Assembly (NCBI GenBank): GCA_017882505.1 | Contig: JADGPJ010000002.1 | Coordinates: 17,073-81,072 of the forward strand | Length of the DNA stretch: 64,000 nt | DNA from: Solirubrobacterales bacterium | GTDB taxonomy: Bacteria; Actinomycetota; Thermoleophilia; Solirubrobacterales; 70-9 | Direction of reading: 5' to 3' | In this document: positions 15,294 to 24,415 of the stretch, piece by piece | How the letters are laid out: each line of letters starts with the position of its first letter | Position numbering within the stretch: position 1 is the stretch's first letter | Notes under the pieces: model-generated | What the model was told of the DNA's origin: nothing | What the model saw: the letters and a program-made list of their open reading frames with translations, nothing else | Database searches by the model: none | Translations under genes and position numbers: made by a program

Positions 15294-16477
15294 GCCACTT
15301 CCTCCTTTGGTTCGGGGGCAAACCTGTCGCTGCCCTCTATGCGCCTACGCAAGGCGGGGATCGAGCGCGGCCGGCCGACCGCCAGGCCGGCGACGGGAAC
15401 GCCACTGCGGGTGAAGAGCGCCTCGAAGTCGCGCTCGGCGGGATCGCCGTCGAGGACGACGGCGTCGCCGAGGTGGGGATGCCCCACGCACTGGATCCGC
15501 ATCCCGTACTGGTCGCTCCAGAAGCTCGGCAGCGGCGGCGTGCCCGGGTACTCGCCGATCATCGCCTTTGCCGCTGCGGCGCCCTGCCAGGCGGCGGCGT
15601 CCCAGTGCTCGGTGCGGGAGTGGACGCCGAAGCGCGGGTCGAAGGGGACGCAGGCGTCGCCGGCGGCGAAGACGTCGGGCAGGCCGGTACGACCGCAGGT
15701 GTCGACGTGGACGCCGCCCTCGTCGAGGCCGCTTCCCCGCAGCCACCGGGTCGCGGGGGCGGTGCCGACGCCGACGACGACCGCGTCGCACTCGAACCTG
15801 CGGCCGTCGGCGAGGATCAGCTCCTCCACCCTCTCGCCGCCGCGGGCGCTCTCCAGCATCGCGCCGGTGATCACCCGCACGCCCTCTTCGAGATGGAGAT
15901 CGGCGAACCAGCGCCCGAGGTGGGCGCCGACGATCGGCTCGAGCGGCGTATCGAGCGCCTCGATGATCGTCACCTCGACGCCGAGGTGACGCGCGGTCGC
16001 CGCCACCTCCTGGCCGATGAAGCCGGCACCGACGATCGCCAGGCGAGCGCCCGGCACCAGTTCGGCCCGCAACCGCCGGGCGTCGGCCAGGGTCCGCAGC
16101 GCATGGACGTTGGCGTGGTCGAGGAAGGGAAGCCGTCGCGGCCCGCTGCCGGTGGCGATCAGCAGCTTCCCGTATTCGAGCGCCACGCCGCAGTCGAGGA
16201 GGACCGTCCGCGCCTGCGGATCGAGCGCCTCGGCACGGACGCCGAGCAGGAGCTCGATTCCTTTCTCCTCATACCACCAGGCCGGCCGGTAGGAGACCGA
16301 CTCGTCCTCGGCGCCGCCCGCCAGCACCTGCTTCGACAACGGCGGCCGGTCGTAGGGCGGGTCGGGCTCGGCGCAGACGATGCGAATCGGTGCCTCGTAG
16401 CCGCGGCGACGGAGGGTCTCGGCGGCGCGCTGCGCCGCCAGGCCCCCGCCCACCATCACCACACCAGGGTCTTTCAT
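15290..16477 (-). CDS. FAD-dependent ferredoxin reductase (BphA4/putidaredoxin reductase type)
   Basis: 395 residues with two Rossmann domains and no redox-active disulfide. The FAD site is VVMVGGGLAAQRAAETL at the N-terminus, followed by PYDRPPLSK, typical of oxygenase-coupled ferredoxin reductases. The NAD(P) site is LAIVGAGFIGQEVAA near residue 145. The second FAD motif is LPDVFAAGDACVPFD. The C-terminal domain has the WSDQYGMRIQCVG segment of this family. It transfers electrons from NAD(P)H to the ferredoxin encoded next. The ATG overlaps the stop of the ferric-reductase-like gene (TGATG). Confidence 0.93.
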   Translation of the reverse strand: MKDPGVVMVGGGLAAQRAAETLRRRGYEAPIRIVCAEPDPPYDRPPLSKQVLAGGAEDESVSYRPAWWYEEKGIELLLGVRAEALDPQARTVLLDCGVALEYGKLLIATGSGPRRLPFLDHANVHALRTLADARRLRAELVPGARLAIVGAGFIGQEVAATARHLGVEVTIIEALDTPLEPIVGAHLGRWFADLHLEEGVRVITGAMLESARGGERVEELILADGRRFECDAVVVGVGTAPATRWLRGSGLDEGGVHVDTCGRTGLPDVFAAGDACVPFDPRFGVHSRTEHWDAAAWQGAAAAKAMIGEYPGTPPLPSFWSDQYGMRIQCVGHPHLGDAVVLDGDPAERDFEALFTRSGVPVAGLAVGRPRSIPALRRRIEGSDRFAPEPKEEVA

Positions 16478-17124
16478 CACGCCTCCTCTAGGACTGGGGT
16501 TCGGGAAATCGTCCGGCTGCGTTCTAGACCGGCAGGGTGGGGGTGCTTCGGGCGAGCCTCCTTGGCACGTTTCTTGGCCCGCTCCGAGAGCACCCGGTAG
16601 ACGAGCAGCCCGCCGATCAGCGGCGCCGTCAGCACCACCCACCACCTGAACCAGACGGCGGAGGCATCGGTGCCGGCGCCGAGCGCGTGGACCAGGCCCA
16701 GGACGTAGACCAGGATCGTCGCCCGGTGGGCCTTGCGCCAGAGCTTCGGCCCGACCCGTTTGCGGACGTAGAAGCTGAGGCCGAGCAGGGCGGCGAGGTA
16801 GCCGCCGATGACGCCGAGGCCGGTGAAGGCGGTGCGGAAGCTCATCGCGAAGGGCACGGTCACCCCGGCGACGCCCGGGTGCAGCCAGGGGTCGCCGAGC
16901 AGGGTGATGCCGTGGATCGCGATCGCGACCAAGCCGGCGAGCGCCGTCTGCTCGTGGATCGCCATCAGCTTGCGCGAGAGGCCGGGCCGGCGCATGACCT
17001 TGCCGGCCATGGCGAGACCGAGGCCGACCGAGACCGTGACCAGGACCAGCGCGACGAGCCCCGAGGCCCGGCTCGCCAGCCACCAGCCGTGGCTTTGGAG
17101 GGTGGTCGAGACAGCCGCGATCAT
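16477..17124 (-). CDS. Ferric-reductase-like heme-b transmembrane protein
   Basis: 215 residues with about six membrane helices and a basic C-terminal cytoplasmic tail. Candidate heme-b ligands sit in helices: IHEQTALAGL, IHGITLL, KAHRATILV and LVHALG. This pattern fits the ferric reductase / MsrQ / NOX transmembrane superfamily, which passes electrons across the membrane between cytoplasmic donors and extracytoplasmic acceptors. There is no fused flavin or NAD domain, so the adjacent ferredoxin reductase and ferredoxin are the probable electron source. The ATG at 17124 overlaps the apbE stop. A TTG at 17127 would add one residue. Confidence 0.85.
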   Translation of the reverse strand: MIAAVSTTLQSHGWWLASRASGLVALVLVTVSVGLGLAMAGKVMRRPGLSRKLMAIHEQTALAGLVAIAIHGITLLGDPWLHPGVAGVTVPFAMSFRTAFTGLGVIGGYLAALLGLSFYVRKRVGPKLWRKAHRATILVYVLGLVHALGAGTDASAVWFRWWVVLTAPLIGGLLVYRVLSERAKKRAKEARPKHPHPAGLERSRTISRTPVLEEA

Positions 17125-18110
17125 CAATGGGCTCCTTCCAGGGTCGGGATCTGCGGCAAGCGAATGCGGGGCGCGGCGGCAAGGGGGCCGACGAGCTCGA
17201 TCCGGCCGCCGTCGTGGACCAGCAGCCCGCCACGGTCGGCGAGCAGCCGGCGGCCACCCTCGGGACCGGAGAGCAGCGCCGCCTTTGAGAGGGTCTCCGC
17301 CTCGACCGCGGTGTCGCCGAGCGCCGTGGCACCGACAAGGCCGGTCCAGGCCGGCTCGCCGGTCGCGGGGTCGAGCAGGTGGTGGGCGAAGCGGCCGTCG
17401 GCGTCGCGCCAGATGCGGACGTTGAGGCCGGAGGTGGCGACGCCGCCGGAACCGAGCCGCAGGACGTGGGCGCGCTCACCCGTCTGCGGATGTTCGACGA
17501 AGACCTCATAGGGATGGACGAGGGCGTCGGCGCCGCCGATCCGGATGTCGCCGCCGCAGTCGACTATGAAGCGCGAGTAACCCCGGAGGCTGATCGCGAT
17601 CAGGTCGGCGGCCAGGCCCTTGCCGGTGCCGCCGGTATCGAAGCGAAGACCGGGCGGGCGCACGATCTCGCCGGCCTCTTCGTCGATCTCGAAGCCGCGC
17701 CAGCGCTGCTCGGGGCTCGGGGACGCGGCCCGCCGCGGCGGCGCCTCGGCCAGCGCCTCGTCCAGCGGCGCCCCGGTCATCCCAGCCCGTGAGGACTGAT
17801 AGCCGGCGCCCTCGATCTCCCGCAGCAGGGTCGGGTCGACCAGACCGCCGCTGTGCTCGGCGGCCTCGAGGCCGGCCTTCACCGCTCGGCGCAGCAGCGG
17901 CGAGGCGGGGACGCGCTCGCGCGGGTCCTCGTTGAAGGCGCAGAGCTCGCTGCGGGGTTTGAAGCGCGACAGCGCGAGGTCGAAATCGAAGATGAACCGC
18001 CTCGCCATCTCGGCCGCCTCGGCGGCCGGGGCCATCTCCGGCCCGGGCTCGCCGATCAGCAGCCGGACGTGGCTGCCCATCGCATCGAAGGTGATGTCGT
18101 GTTCGCTCAT
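17124..18110 (-). CDS. apbE: ApbE family FAD:protein FMN transferase
   Basis: 328 residues. ApbE enzymes cleave FAD and attach FMN covalently to Thr or Ser of extracytoplasmic redox proteins. Family marks: FDAMGSHVRLLIGE at the N-terminus, FDTGGTGKGLAAD in the middle (FAD-binding), DCGGDIRIGG, VATSGLNVR, HLLDPATGEPAW, and AVEAETLSKAAL at the C-terminus. No obvious lipoprotein or cleavable signal is seen, unlike many ApbE proteins, so export is unclear. No standard FMN-binding (NqrC/RnfG-like) substrate domain is visible in the window, so the target is unknown. It lies 25 nt after the small membrane protein gene and overlaps the heme-b gene. Confidence 0.92.
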   Translation of the reverse strand: MSEHDITFDAMGSHVRLLIGEPGPEMAPAAEAAEMARRFIFDFDLALSRFKPRSELCAFNEDPRERVPASPLLRRAVKAGLEAAEHSGGLVDPTLLREIEGAGYQSSRAGMTGAPLDEALAEAPPRRAASPSPEQRWRGFEIDEEAGEIVRPPGLRFDTGGTGKGLAADLIAISLRGYSRFIVDCGGDIRIGGADALVHPYEVFVEHPQTGERAHVLRLGSGGVATSGLNVRIWRDADGRFAHHLLDPATGEPAWTGLVGATALGDTAVEAETLSKAALLSGPEGGRRLLADRGGLLVHDGGRIELVGPLAAAPRIRLPQIPTLEGAH

Positions 18111-18135
18111 GTGAGTATCCGTTTGGTAGTGGGGC

Positions 18136-18426
18136 TCAGGAGGCGCTGGTCGTGACCGGTTCGGCTCCGTAGGAGGAGCTGGACGCCGGACCGCTGACGA
18201 TGCTGTTCTTGCCGGGGGTCGGGACGACGGTGGTGACGATGCGGCGTTTGATCACCTTCCGTACCTGCACCGGTCCCGTCGCCGTCGCCGTCGATCCGCT
18301 CAGCGAGGGGTCGGCGCCGATGCTCAGCTGGTAGGTGAGCAGGGCGAAGAGCACTCCGAAGAGGGCGACCGAGCCCCAGAGAACCGCTCCGGGGCCAGGT
18401 CGCCGGTTGCGGCGAGCGTCAGTCAT
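18136..18426 (-). CDS. Small single-pass membrane protein of the redox operon
   Basis: 96 residues: a basic N-terminus (TDARRNRRPGPG), one membrane helix at about 14-35, then an extracytoplasmic tail with KVIKRRIVTTVVP and the C-terminal end EPVTTSAS. It is a paralogue of the 14631-14939 product by helix sequence and C-terminal motif. The KVI(K/R)R element also occurs in the neighbouring repeat protein. Its ATG overlaps the stop of that gene by 8 nt, so the two are translationally coupled. It may anchor or position the exported partner (inference). Confidence 0.75.
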   Translation of the reverse strand: MTDARRNRRPGPGAVLWGSVALFGVLFALLTYQLSIGADPSLSGSTATATGPVQVRKVIKRRIVTTVVPTPGKNSIVSGPASSSSYGAEPVTTSAS

Positions 18427-19081
18427 TGCGGCCGCCCTTGGACTCGTGCTCGCCACCGCCACCTGCGCCACCGCCGCTGGACGCGGTCGTGACCGGGGTG
18501 CTGCCGCCACCGGATGATCCGGAGCCGGCGCTGGCGCCACTGGTGTGGGTTACGACCGGGGTGCTGTGTGAGCCGCTGCCCGAGCCGGCCTTGGTGCCGG
18601 AGCCGCTGGTGTGGGTGACCACCGGCGTGCTGTGGGAGCCGCTGCTGCCCGAGCCGGCCTTCGTGCCCGTGGCGGAGCCGCTGGTGTGGGTGACCACCGG
18701 CTGCGTGGCCGACCCGGAGCCGGAGCTGACGGGCGCCGAGTAGGAGCCGCTGGTCGAAGTCGTGACCGGGGTCGACGATGAAGAGTAGGACGGGGTCGAG
18801 CCGCTCGAGGACGACCCGGTGGTGGCGCTGCCGTAAGCGCTCCCAGCGGAACCGCCGGCACCTGCCATCGCCCCTCCCCCGGTCCCGGTTGCGGCGGGAT
18901 GCTTGGGCTTGGCGTGCTTGGTCACGTGGATCGTCCTGCGGATCACTTTGGTGCGGACAAGCGGTTTGGCGGCGACCGTCGCGCTCGACTGGCTCTGGCC
19001 GTTGCTCAGCGCCAGGCCGGCGAGTCCTCCTAGGCCGACGATGGTTGCTGCGGCAGCGATGCGGGTTCTCAGTCTGTTCAC
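18419..19081 (-). CDS. Exported Ser/Thr/Gly-rich protein with PVVTHTSG repeats
   Basis: 220 residues, GTG start at 19081 with GAGGAG six nt upstream. A signal peptide (residues 1-28) is followed by a basic segment (VIRRTIHVTKHAKPKH) and then low-complexity Ser/Gly/Thr sequence. Within it the motif P-V-[VT]-T-x-[TS]-S-G recurs five times: PVTTSTSGS, three PVVTHTSG copies, and PVTTASSGG, spaced about 20-30 residues. The end is Gly-rich with a His/Glu/Asp tail. It is the first gene of the six-gene redox operon. Surface or cell-wall location is likely. Possible roles are electron-carrier scaffold, flavinylation target, or adhesive stalk. None is proven. Confidence 0.75.
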   Translation of the reverse strand: MNRLRTRIAAAATIVGLGGLAGLALSNGQSQSSATVAAKPLVRTKVIRRTIHVTKHAKPKHPAATGTGGGAMAGAGGSAGSAYGSATTGSSSSGSTPSYSSSSTPVTTSTSGSYSAPVSSGSGSATQPVVTHTSGSATGTKAGSGSSGSHSTPVVTHTSGSGTKAGSGSGSHSTPVVTHTSGASAGSGSSGGGSTPVTTASSGGGAGGGGEHESKGGRND

Positions 19082-19220
19082 GGCGATCTCCTCTTTGGCT
19101 GAAGTTGCCGGGCCATCTTGCAAGCGGCCCATGCAAGGGCAGGTCAGACGCGGGTAAAGGGCTGGCAAAACCTCTTCGCGTCCCGCTCGGAGGCCCACGT
19201 CGCGCCGGTACAGTGGCCAG

Positions 19221-19946
<726 letters not shown>

Positions 19947-19981
19947 GCCTCAGGGCCACCCTCCTGCTGGCGCTGGCCTAC

Positions 19982-21310
19982 GTGCTGCTGCTGGCGCTGA
20001 TCGCGCTCGGCGTGCCGCTGGCGCTGAGCCTGCGCGACCGGGTGGGCTCGGAGGTGCGCAGCCAGGCGCTCAGCCAGGCACAGGTGGTGGCGACTTCGGC
20101 GGCGGAGCTGGTCGAACCGGCGCGCACCGGCGTGCTCAACCGGCTGGTGCGACGCTCGGCGGAAAGCGTCCGCGGCCGGGTCATCGTGGTCGACTCGAAC
20201 GGCCGCCTGCTTGCCGACTCGGCGGGGGAGAACGTCGGGCGCAGCTACGCCGACCGCCCGGAGATGAAGGCGGCGCTGCGTGGCCACACCGAGCAGATCA
20301 CCCGCAACAGCGAGACCCTCGGCACCGAAATCCTCGCCACCGCCGTCCCCGTCCTCGAGCACACCAAGCCCCACGGGGCGGTGCGGATCACCCAGAGCGT
20401 CGATGCGGTCAACCGGGCGGTGCGGACCTCGATTCTCGACGTCGCGGCGCTGGCGGCGATCGTCCTCGCCCTGGGGATGATCGCGGGCGCCCTGATCGCC
20501 GCGCAGATCGCCCGACCGATCCGGCGACTGGACCGGGCCGCGCGGCGGGTCGCGGACGGTGACCTCGACGCCACGGTGGCCGTCGAGGGGAGCACCGAGC
20601 AGCGCTCCCTGGCGCGGACCTTCAACGAGATGACCCTTCGCGTCAAACGACTGCTGCGGGTGCAGCAGGACTTCGTCGCCGACGCCTCGCACCAGCTGCG
20701 CACGCCGCTGACCGGTTTGCGACTGCGGCTGGAGGGACTGGGAGAGCGCTTCCGCGGCAACCGAGAGGTCGACGCGGAGGTCGGGGCGGCGATGCGCGAG
20801 ATCGACCGGCTCTCGTCGATCGTCGACGAGCTGCTGATCCTCAGCCGCGCCGGCGAGCACGAACTTCCCGGCGAGGAGCTCGACCTCGCCGCGGCGAGCC
20901 ACCGCGCCGGCGAGCGCTGGCGGGCGACCGCCGCCGAGCGCGAGATCGAGCTCGAGGTGCGGGGCGTTGACGAGGGTGCCGTGGGATGGTGCGCCGGGCC
21001 GGACCTGGACCGTTCGATCGATGCGTTGGTCGAGAACGCGTTGCTCTACTCGCCGGCCGGGTCGACCGTGACGATCGCCTTCGGCCCCGGACGGATCGAG
21101 GTCCTCGACCGCGGCCCCGGCCTCGCCCCCGGCGAGGAGAACGCGGTCTTCGAGCGCTTCAGCCGCGGCAGTGCCGGCCAGCGCGGCCCCAGCGGGACCG
21201 GGCTCGGGCTGCCGATCGCGCGGGAGCTGACGCGCCAGTGGGGTGGCGACGTGCAGCTCTTCAACCGCGACGGCGGTGGCCTGCGCGCCATCATTGAGGT
21301 GCGCCAATGA
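19982..21310 (+). CDS. Membrane sensor histidine kinase
   Basis: 442 residues from a GTG at 19982. Order: N-terminal TM, an extracytoplasmic sensor domain (about 25-155), a second TM near 155-175, HAMP, then HisKA with SHQLRTPLTGL (phospho-His about residue 236), and an HATPase domain with N box DALVENALLYSP, G1 DRGPGLAP and G2 GTGLGLPIA. The first TM would be more complete if translation began at 19943, right at the regulator stop (VSLRATLLLALAY...), but that codon is GTA, not a normal start. Pairs with the upstream regulator. The 3' end overlaps the next gene in ATGA. Confidence 0.92.
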   Translation: MLLLALIALGVPLALSLRDRVGSEVRSQALSQAQVVATSAAELVEPARTGVLNRLVRRSAESVRGRVIVVDSNGRLLADSAGENVGRSYADRPEMKAALRGHTEQITRNSETLGTEILATAVPVLEHTKPHGAVRITQSVDAVNRAVRTSILDVAALAAIVLALGMIAGALIAAQIARPIRRLDRAARRVADGDLDATVAVEGSTEQRSLARTFNEMTLRVKRLLRVQQDFVADASHQLRTPLTGLRLRLEGLGERFRGNREVDAEVGAAMREIDRLSSIVDELLILSRAGEHELPGEELDLAAASHRAGERWRATAAEREIELEVRGVDEGAVGWCAGPDLDRSIDALVENALLYSPAGSTVTIAFGPGRIEVLDRGPGLAPGEENAVFERFSRGSAGQRGPSGTGLGLPIARELTRQWGGDVQLFNRDGGGLRAIIEVRQ

Positions 21311-21669
21311 GTCTTCCCGCCACCGCCAAGTGGATCGGACTGGCCCTGCTCGGGCTGGCGATCGCGGCCGCGGTCGCGATCGCGGCCACCAACCTCGTCA
21401 GCCAGCAGATCGGAATCGCTTCCGAGTCGATCTCCGCCGGCGACGCGCTGGCGCCCGCTGTCAGCGCGGCGAAAGGGGGCGGCGGCTCGACCGGCAACAG
21501 AGGGGAAAGCACCGGTCCAACGACGTCCGAAGAAACCACGACGACGACGCCAACTCAGCCGCCCACGACCGAATCAACGGAACCGAGTGTCCCCACCGAA
21601 TCGAGCGAACCACGTGACGAGCACGGCGGCAGCAGCAGCCACGGTGGCCACGAGAGTTCAGACGACTAA
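21307..21669 (+). CDS. Small Thr/Ser-rich membrane protein coupled to histidine kinase
   Basis: 120 residues. One N-terminal membrane helix (about 8-29), then an ordered-looking stretch SQQIGIASESISAGDALAPA, followed by a low-complexity Thr/Ser/Glu tail ending in HGGSSSHGGHESSDD. The His/Asp/Glu-rich end resembles the GGGGEHESKGG end of the PVVT-repeat protein across the divergent promoter. The ATG overlaps the kinase stop by 4 nt. It is probably an accessory of the two-component system or a regulated surface protein. No family recognised. Confidence 0.65.
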   Translation: MSLPATAKWIGLALLGLAIAAAVAIAATNLVSQQIGIASESISAGDALAPAVSAAKGGGGSTGNRGESTGPTTSEETTTTTPTQPPTTESTEPSVPTESSEPRDEHGGSSSHGGHESSDD

Positions 21670-21670
21670 C

Positions 21671-21796
21671 TCAGGCAGCGGCGCCGACCAGCTCGCGCTC
21701 GCTGGGGGCGGCGCTCTCCCGGCGCGGCTCGATCGTCACCTGCGTGACCGGCAGCTCGATCGCCCGCCCAAGCCGGTCGGGGAGGCCGAGCCGGAG
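21671..21796 (-). pseudogene. Orphan C-terminal part of UspA-like gene beyond in-frame TAG
   Basis: Immediately past the TAG at 21797-21799, the same frame continues for 41 sense codons to a TGA at 21671. It reads LRLGLPDRLGRAIELPVTQV, the expected continuation of a universal-stress-like C-terminal helix after ISR-W. The TAG sits where the family usually has Trp (TGG), a single-base change. Unless the stop is read through, this part is not translated. Confidence 0.55.
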
Positions 21797-22138
21797 CTAG
21801 CGTGAGATCCCGCGCGGCAGGGTCGAGACGATCACCTCGTCGAACTCGCGGGCGTGGAGCACGTCGCCGACGGCGGCGAAGGGGTCCGGATCGCCGACGA
21901 TCGCCCCGTCGAAATCGAGTCCCGAGCCGCGCATGCGCTCGGCCGCAGCCTCGGCCCGGCCGATCGCGTCCCCCCAGCCAGCTTTCATGTCAGCCGCCCA
22001 GGCGAGGCCTCGCGGCACCGCCGGGACCAGCAGGGTGAAGCGGGCGGAGGAGCCGGCGGCATGGCGCTCCAGCTCCGAGATCAGCTGCGGGGAATCGGCG
22101 GTGCGATTTGCGACTACCAGGATCTTCTGCTTCGACAT
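21797..22138 (-). CDS. UspA-like protein, prematurely ended by in-frame TAG
   Basis: 113 residues from an ATG at 22138 with AAAGGAGG at good spacing. An alpha/beta nucleotide-binding-like fold begins KILVVANRTADSPQLISELE and ends REFDEVIVSTLPRGISR. It looks like a universal-stress-protein-related domain. The ATP-binding GxxG pattern is not clear. The protein stops before its last strand and helix because of a TAG. The frame continues for 41 more codons with family-like sequence. It may be a recent nonsense mutation, a sequencing error or readthrough. It lies downstream of the small exported protein gene on the same strand. Confidence 0.65.
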   Translation of the reverse strand: MSKQKILVVANRTADSPQLISELERHAAGSSARFTLLVPAVPRGLAWAADMKAGWGDAIGRAEAAAERMRGSGLDFDGAIVGDPDPFAAVGDVLHAREFDEVIVSTLPRGISR

Positions 22139-22229
22139 CGTTGCCTCCTTTGCGGATTGCCCGACCAACCCTGCACGCACTCCGTAACCGGGAGCTAAGG
22201 CCGGGCTCAGAGTTGGCCGAAGATCGGCG

Positions 22230-22502
22230 CTAGTCGTCGCGGATGGCGATCCCGCCGCCGCCGCCGCTCGCCCGGGTCACGATCGGGGCCCTGGCGGTCG
22301 CCCCGCTCTTGACCGCGACGGTCTGGCTTGCGGGCACCGCGGAGGCGCCGCTGGCGGTGGTGACGACGGACGCGGTGGTGCCGGCGCTCGTCTGCTGGGT
22401 CGCGGCGGGCACGCCAGGGTTGGACCCGAGTGCGGCACCGCCGAGGGCGCCGAGTCCCAGCACCGTCGCCGTCGCAAACACCTTCGCTCTTCGGTTGCTC
22501 AT
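22230..22502 (-). CDS. Small exported Ala/Ser/Thr-rich protein with PIVTRASG end
   Basis: 90 residues. The ATG at 22502 is preceded by AAGGAG. Residues 1-28 form a signal peptide or anchor (KVFATATVLGLGALGGAAL). The mature part is Ala/Thr/Ser-rich, with SVVTTASGASA and, near the end, SGATARAPIVTRASGGGG followed by IAIRDD. The APIVTRASG motif matches the repeat motif of the 18419-19081 product. SGAS and SGAT resemble the core of ApbE flavinylation sites but lack the usual preceding Asp. Function unknown. Confidence 0.65.
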   Translation of the reverse strand: MSNRRAKVFATATVLGLGALGGAALGSNPGVPAATQQTSAGTTASVVTTASGASAVPASQTVAVKSGATARAPIVTRASGGGGGIAIRDD

Positions 22503-22708
22503 GGTTCGCTCCTTAGCAGTTGGTCGATCCATACTGCGCCACGGCCGGCAAGCCAACGGCCAAGCGAAGGCCAAGAGTTGGTGAAGTCGGAGCCCCGCGA
22601 GTGGGGTCCAGCCGAGCCCCACCCTCACATCGAAGCACGCCGGCTGTCTATTTTGGGAGTTTGGGTGAGTCTCGTGGGGACGCCAAAGCCCACCGCGGAA
22701 CCGACCGT

Positions 22709-23167
22709 TTAGCCCCCGCCGCCGCCCGGCGGGGGCGGATCGGTGGCGTAGAGCCTGGTGAGAGCGGCGACGAGCTGCGCCTGCTCGGACGAGGAGAGGC
22801 TGGCGGCAGGGTGGATCAACGTGTACTGCGTTGGCGGCATCTCGCCGCTGGAGACGTTCTCGACGACATCGCCGAGTTCGGGCTGGCCCCGGTTCCATTC
22901 GGAGAAGTTGAGAATGCCGCGACCGTCTTCGACGTCGTGCTGGACCAGCCAGGAGACGGGAGCGATGTTCGAATACCAGCGCCACTTGGTCAGGTTGCTG
23001 TGACAGTCGTAACAGGACTGCACGGCGAGCTGCCCCCCGGTGCCCGGAGGCCACTTTGCGGCCTGGGTCACGGGCGGGTTGGAGTGGTCACGCCCGTAGG
23101 GGACCAGCTGGATCAGGAGCAGGCCCGCGAGCCCGCCGAGAACCACGTACCTGAGTACTCGTCGCAT
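22709..23167 (-). CDS. Exported heme-binding domain protein (CxxCH)
   Basis: 152 residues. An N-terminal membrane anchor or signal (about 5-22, YVVLGGLAGLLLIQLV) precedes a heme-binding domain with SCYDCHSN, a c-type cytochrome CxxCH site, then TKWRWYSNIAPVSWLVQHDV, GRGILNFSEW, and a possible axial Met in GEMPPTQYTLIHP. This matches the Haem_bd family (by recollection). The Pro/Gly-rich C-terminus is low complexity. It is probably an extracytoplasmic electron carrier and extends the redox theme of the preceding 8 kb. Confidence 0.85.
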   Translation of the reverse strand: MRRVLRYVVLGGLAGLLLIQLVPYGRDHSNPPVTQAAKWPPGTGGQLAVQSCYDCHSNLTKWRWYSNIAPVSWLVQHDVEDGRGILNFSEWNRGQPELGDVVENVSSGEMPPTQYTLIHPAASLSSSEQAQLVAALTRLYATDPPPPGGGGG

Positions 23168-23198
23168 GCGGGAAGAGCATGACGACCCGGCCAGACCC

Positions 23199-24230
23199 TC
23201 AGCCGATCGCCACCATGCGCTCGATCGGGATCCGCGCCCGCTCGGCGATGTCGGCCGGAACGCTGACCTCGAACCTCATCTCCGCCAGTGAGTCGCGCAG
23301 CTTCGGCAGCGTGATCATCTTCATGTATTTGCAGAAGGCCATCCGGTTGGCCTCGATCAGGTTCGCCTGCGGCGCCGCCTGCTGCAGCGGGTAGAGCATC
23401 CCGTTCTCGGTGGCGACGATGAAGCTGCCGTCCGGGTGCTCTTCGACGTGCTTCAGCATCCCCGAGGTGGAGAGCATGTGGACGCCGTCGGGCTCGATGT
23501 CGCCGGCGGCGACGTACTCCATCGCCTGCGTCGAGCAGCCGCACTCGGGGTGGATCAGGAACTCGGCCTCGGGGTTTTCGGCCCGGGTCTGGGCGATGTC
23601 CTCCGGGCGGATGCCGGCGTGGACGTGGCACTCGCCGTCCCAGATGTGGAAGCGGCCGCGCCGCTCGGGTTCGTCGATGAGCCCGGTCTCGCGCTCGACG
23701 AAGGCGCCGAGCCACATGTCGGGGCCGAAGAGGATCTCGGCCTCGGGGCCGTGCTCGGCCCAGATGTGCTCGACGACGCTGACCGCGTTCGAGGAGGTGC
23801 AGCAGTAATCGGTCTCCGCCTTCACCTCGGCCGAGGTGTTGACGTACATCACGACCAGGGCGCCGGGGTGCTCGGCCTTCCAGGCGCGCAGCTGGTCGGC
23901 GTCGATCGAGTCGGCAAGCGAGCAGCCGGCGTCGAGGTCGGGGATCAGGACCTTCTTCTGTGGCGAGAGGATCGAAGCCGTCTCGGCCATGAAGTGGACG
24001 CCGCAGAAGGCGATCACCTCGGCGTCGGTGGCGGCCGCCTGGCGCGAGAGCGCCAGCGAGTCGCCCATCTGATCGGCGACGTCCTGAACCTCGGGCAGCT
24101 GGTAGTTGTGGGCGAGGATGACGGCGTTGCGCTGAGCGGCGAGCGCTCGGATCTCCTCGCTGAGGGCAGCGATCTCGTCGGGCGTTAGAGCGTCCGGTGC
24201 CGTGGGTTGGATCGTCGGGAGCTCCTGCAT
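23199..24230 (-). CDS. nadA: Quinolinate synthase NadA
   Basis: 343 residues. A [4Fe-4S] enzyme condensing iminoaspartate with dihydroxyacetone phosphate to quinolinate in NAD synthesis. Signature segments: NAVILAHNYQLPEVQDVAD, GDSLALSRQA, FCGVHFMAETA (first cluster Cys), CCTSSNAV (second Cys), HPECGCSTQAM (third Cys), and STSGMLKH. The start ATG at 24230 has AGGAAGG upstream. nadC is 1 kb away on the same strand with mutM lying between on the other strand. No nadB is seen in the window, so iminoaspartate must come from elsewhere. Confidence 0.97.
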   Translation of the reverse strand: MQELPTIQPTAPDALTPDEIAALSEEIRALAAQRNAVILAHNYQLPEVQDVADQMGDSLALSRQAAATDAEVIAFCGVHFMAETASILSPQKKVLIPDLDAGCSLADSIDADQLRAWKAEHPGALVVMYVNTSAEVKAETDYCCTSSNAVSVVEHIWAEHGPEAEILFGPDMWLGAFVERETGLIDEPERRGRFHIWDGECHVHAGIRPEDIAQTRAENPEAEFLIHPECGCSTQAMEYVAAGDIEPDGVHMLSTSGMLKHVEEHPDGSFIVATENGMLYPLQQAAPQANLIEANRMAFCKYMKMITLPKLRDSLAEMRFEVSVPADIAERARIPIERMVAIG

Positions 24231-24415
24231 GAGCCCTTCCTTTCCTGCTGTTCGCCGGCAGACCTTCGAAGGTCGAACCAGGTCGAATGAACGTGGAACG
24301 GAGTCTAGCGGCCGGCTTTGCCTGGCCGGCGTGGGGAGGGTCCTACGGACGGGCCAAACAGGGTCCGTTCTCGACCCTCCCCCCGCCGGCCCCACGGAGG
24401 CGGCAGACTTTGTTC

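Noticed and set aside
18419-19081. Reading the PVVT repeats as a sortase or cell-wall sorting signal
   Set aside because: There is no LPxTG-type motif followed by a hydrophobic segment and basic tail at the C-terminus.
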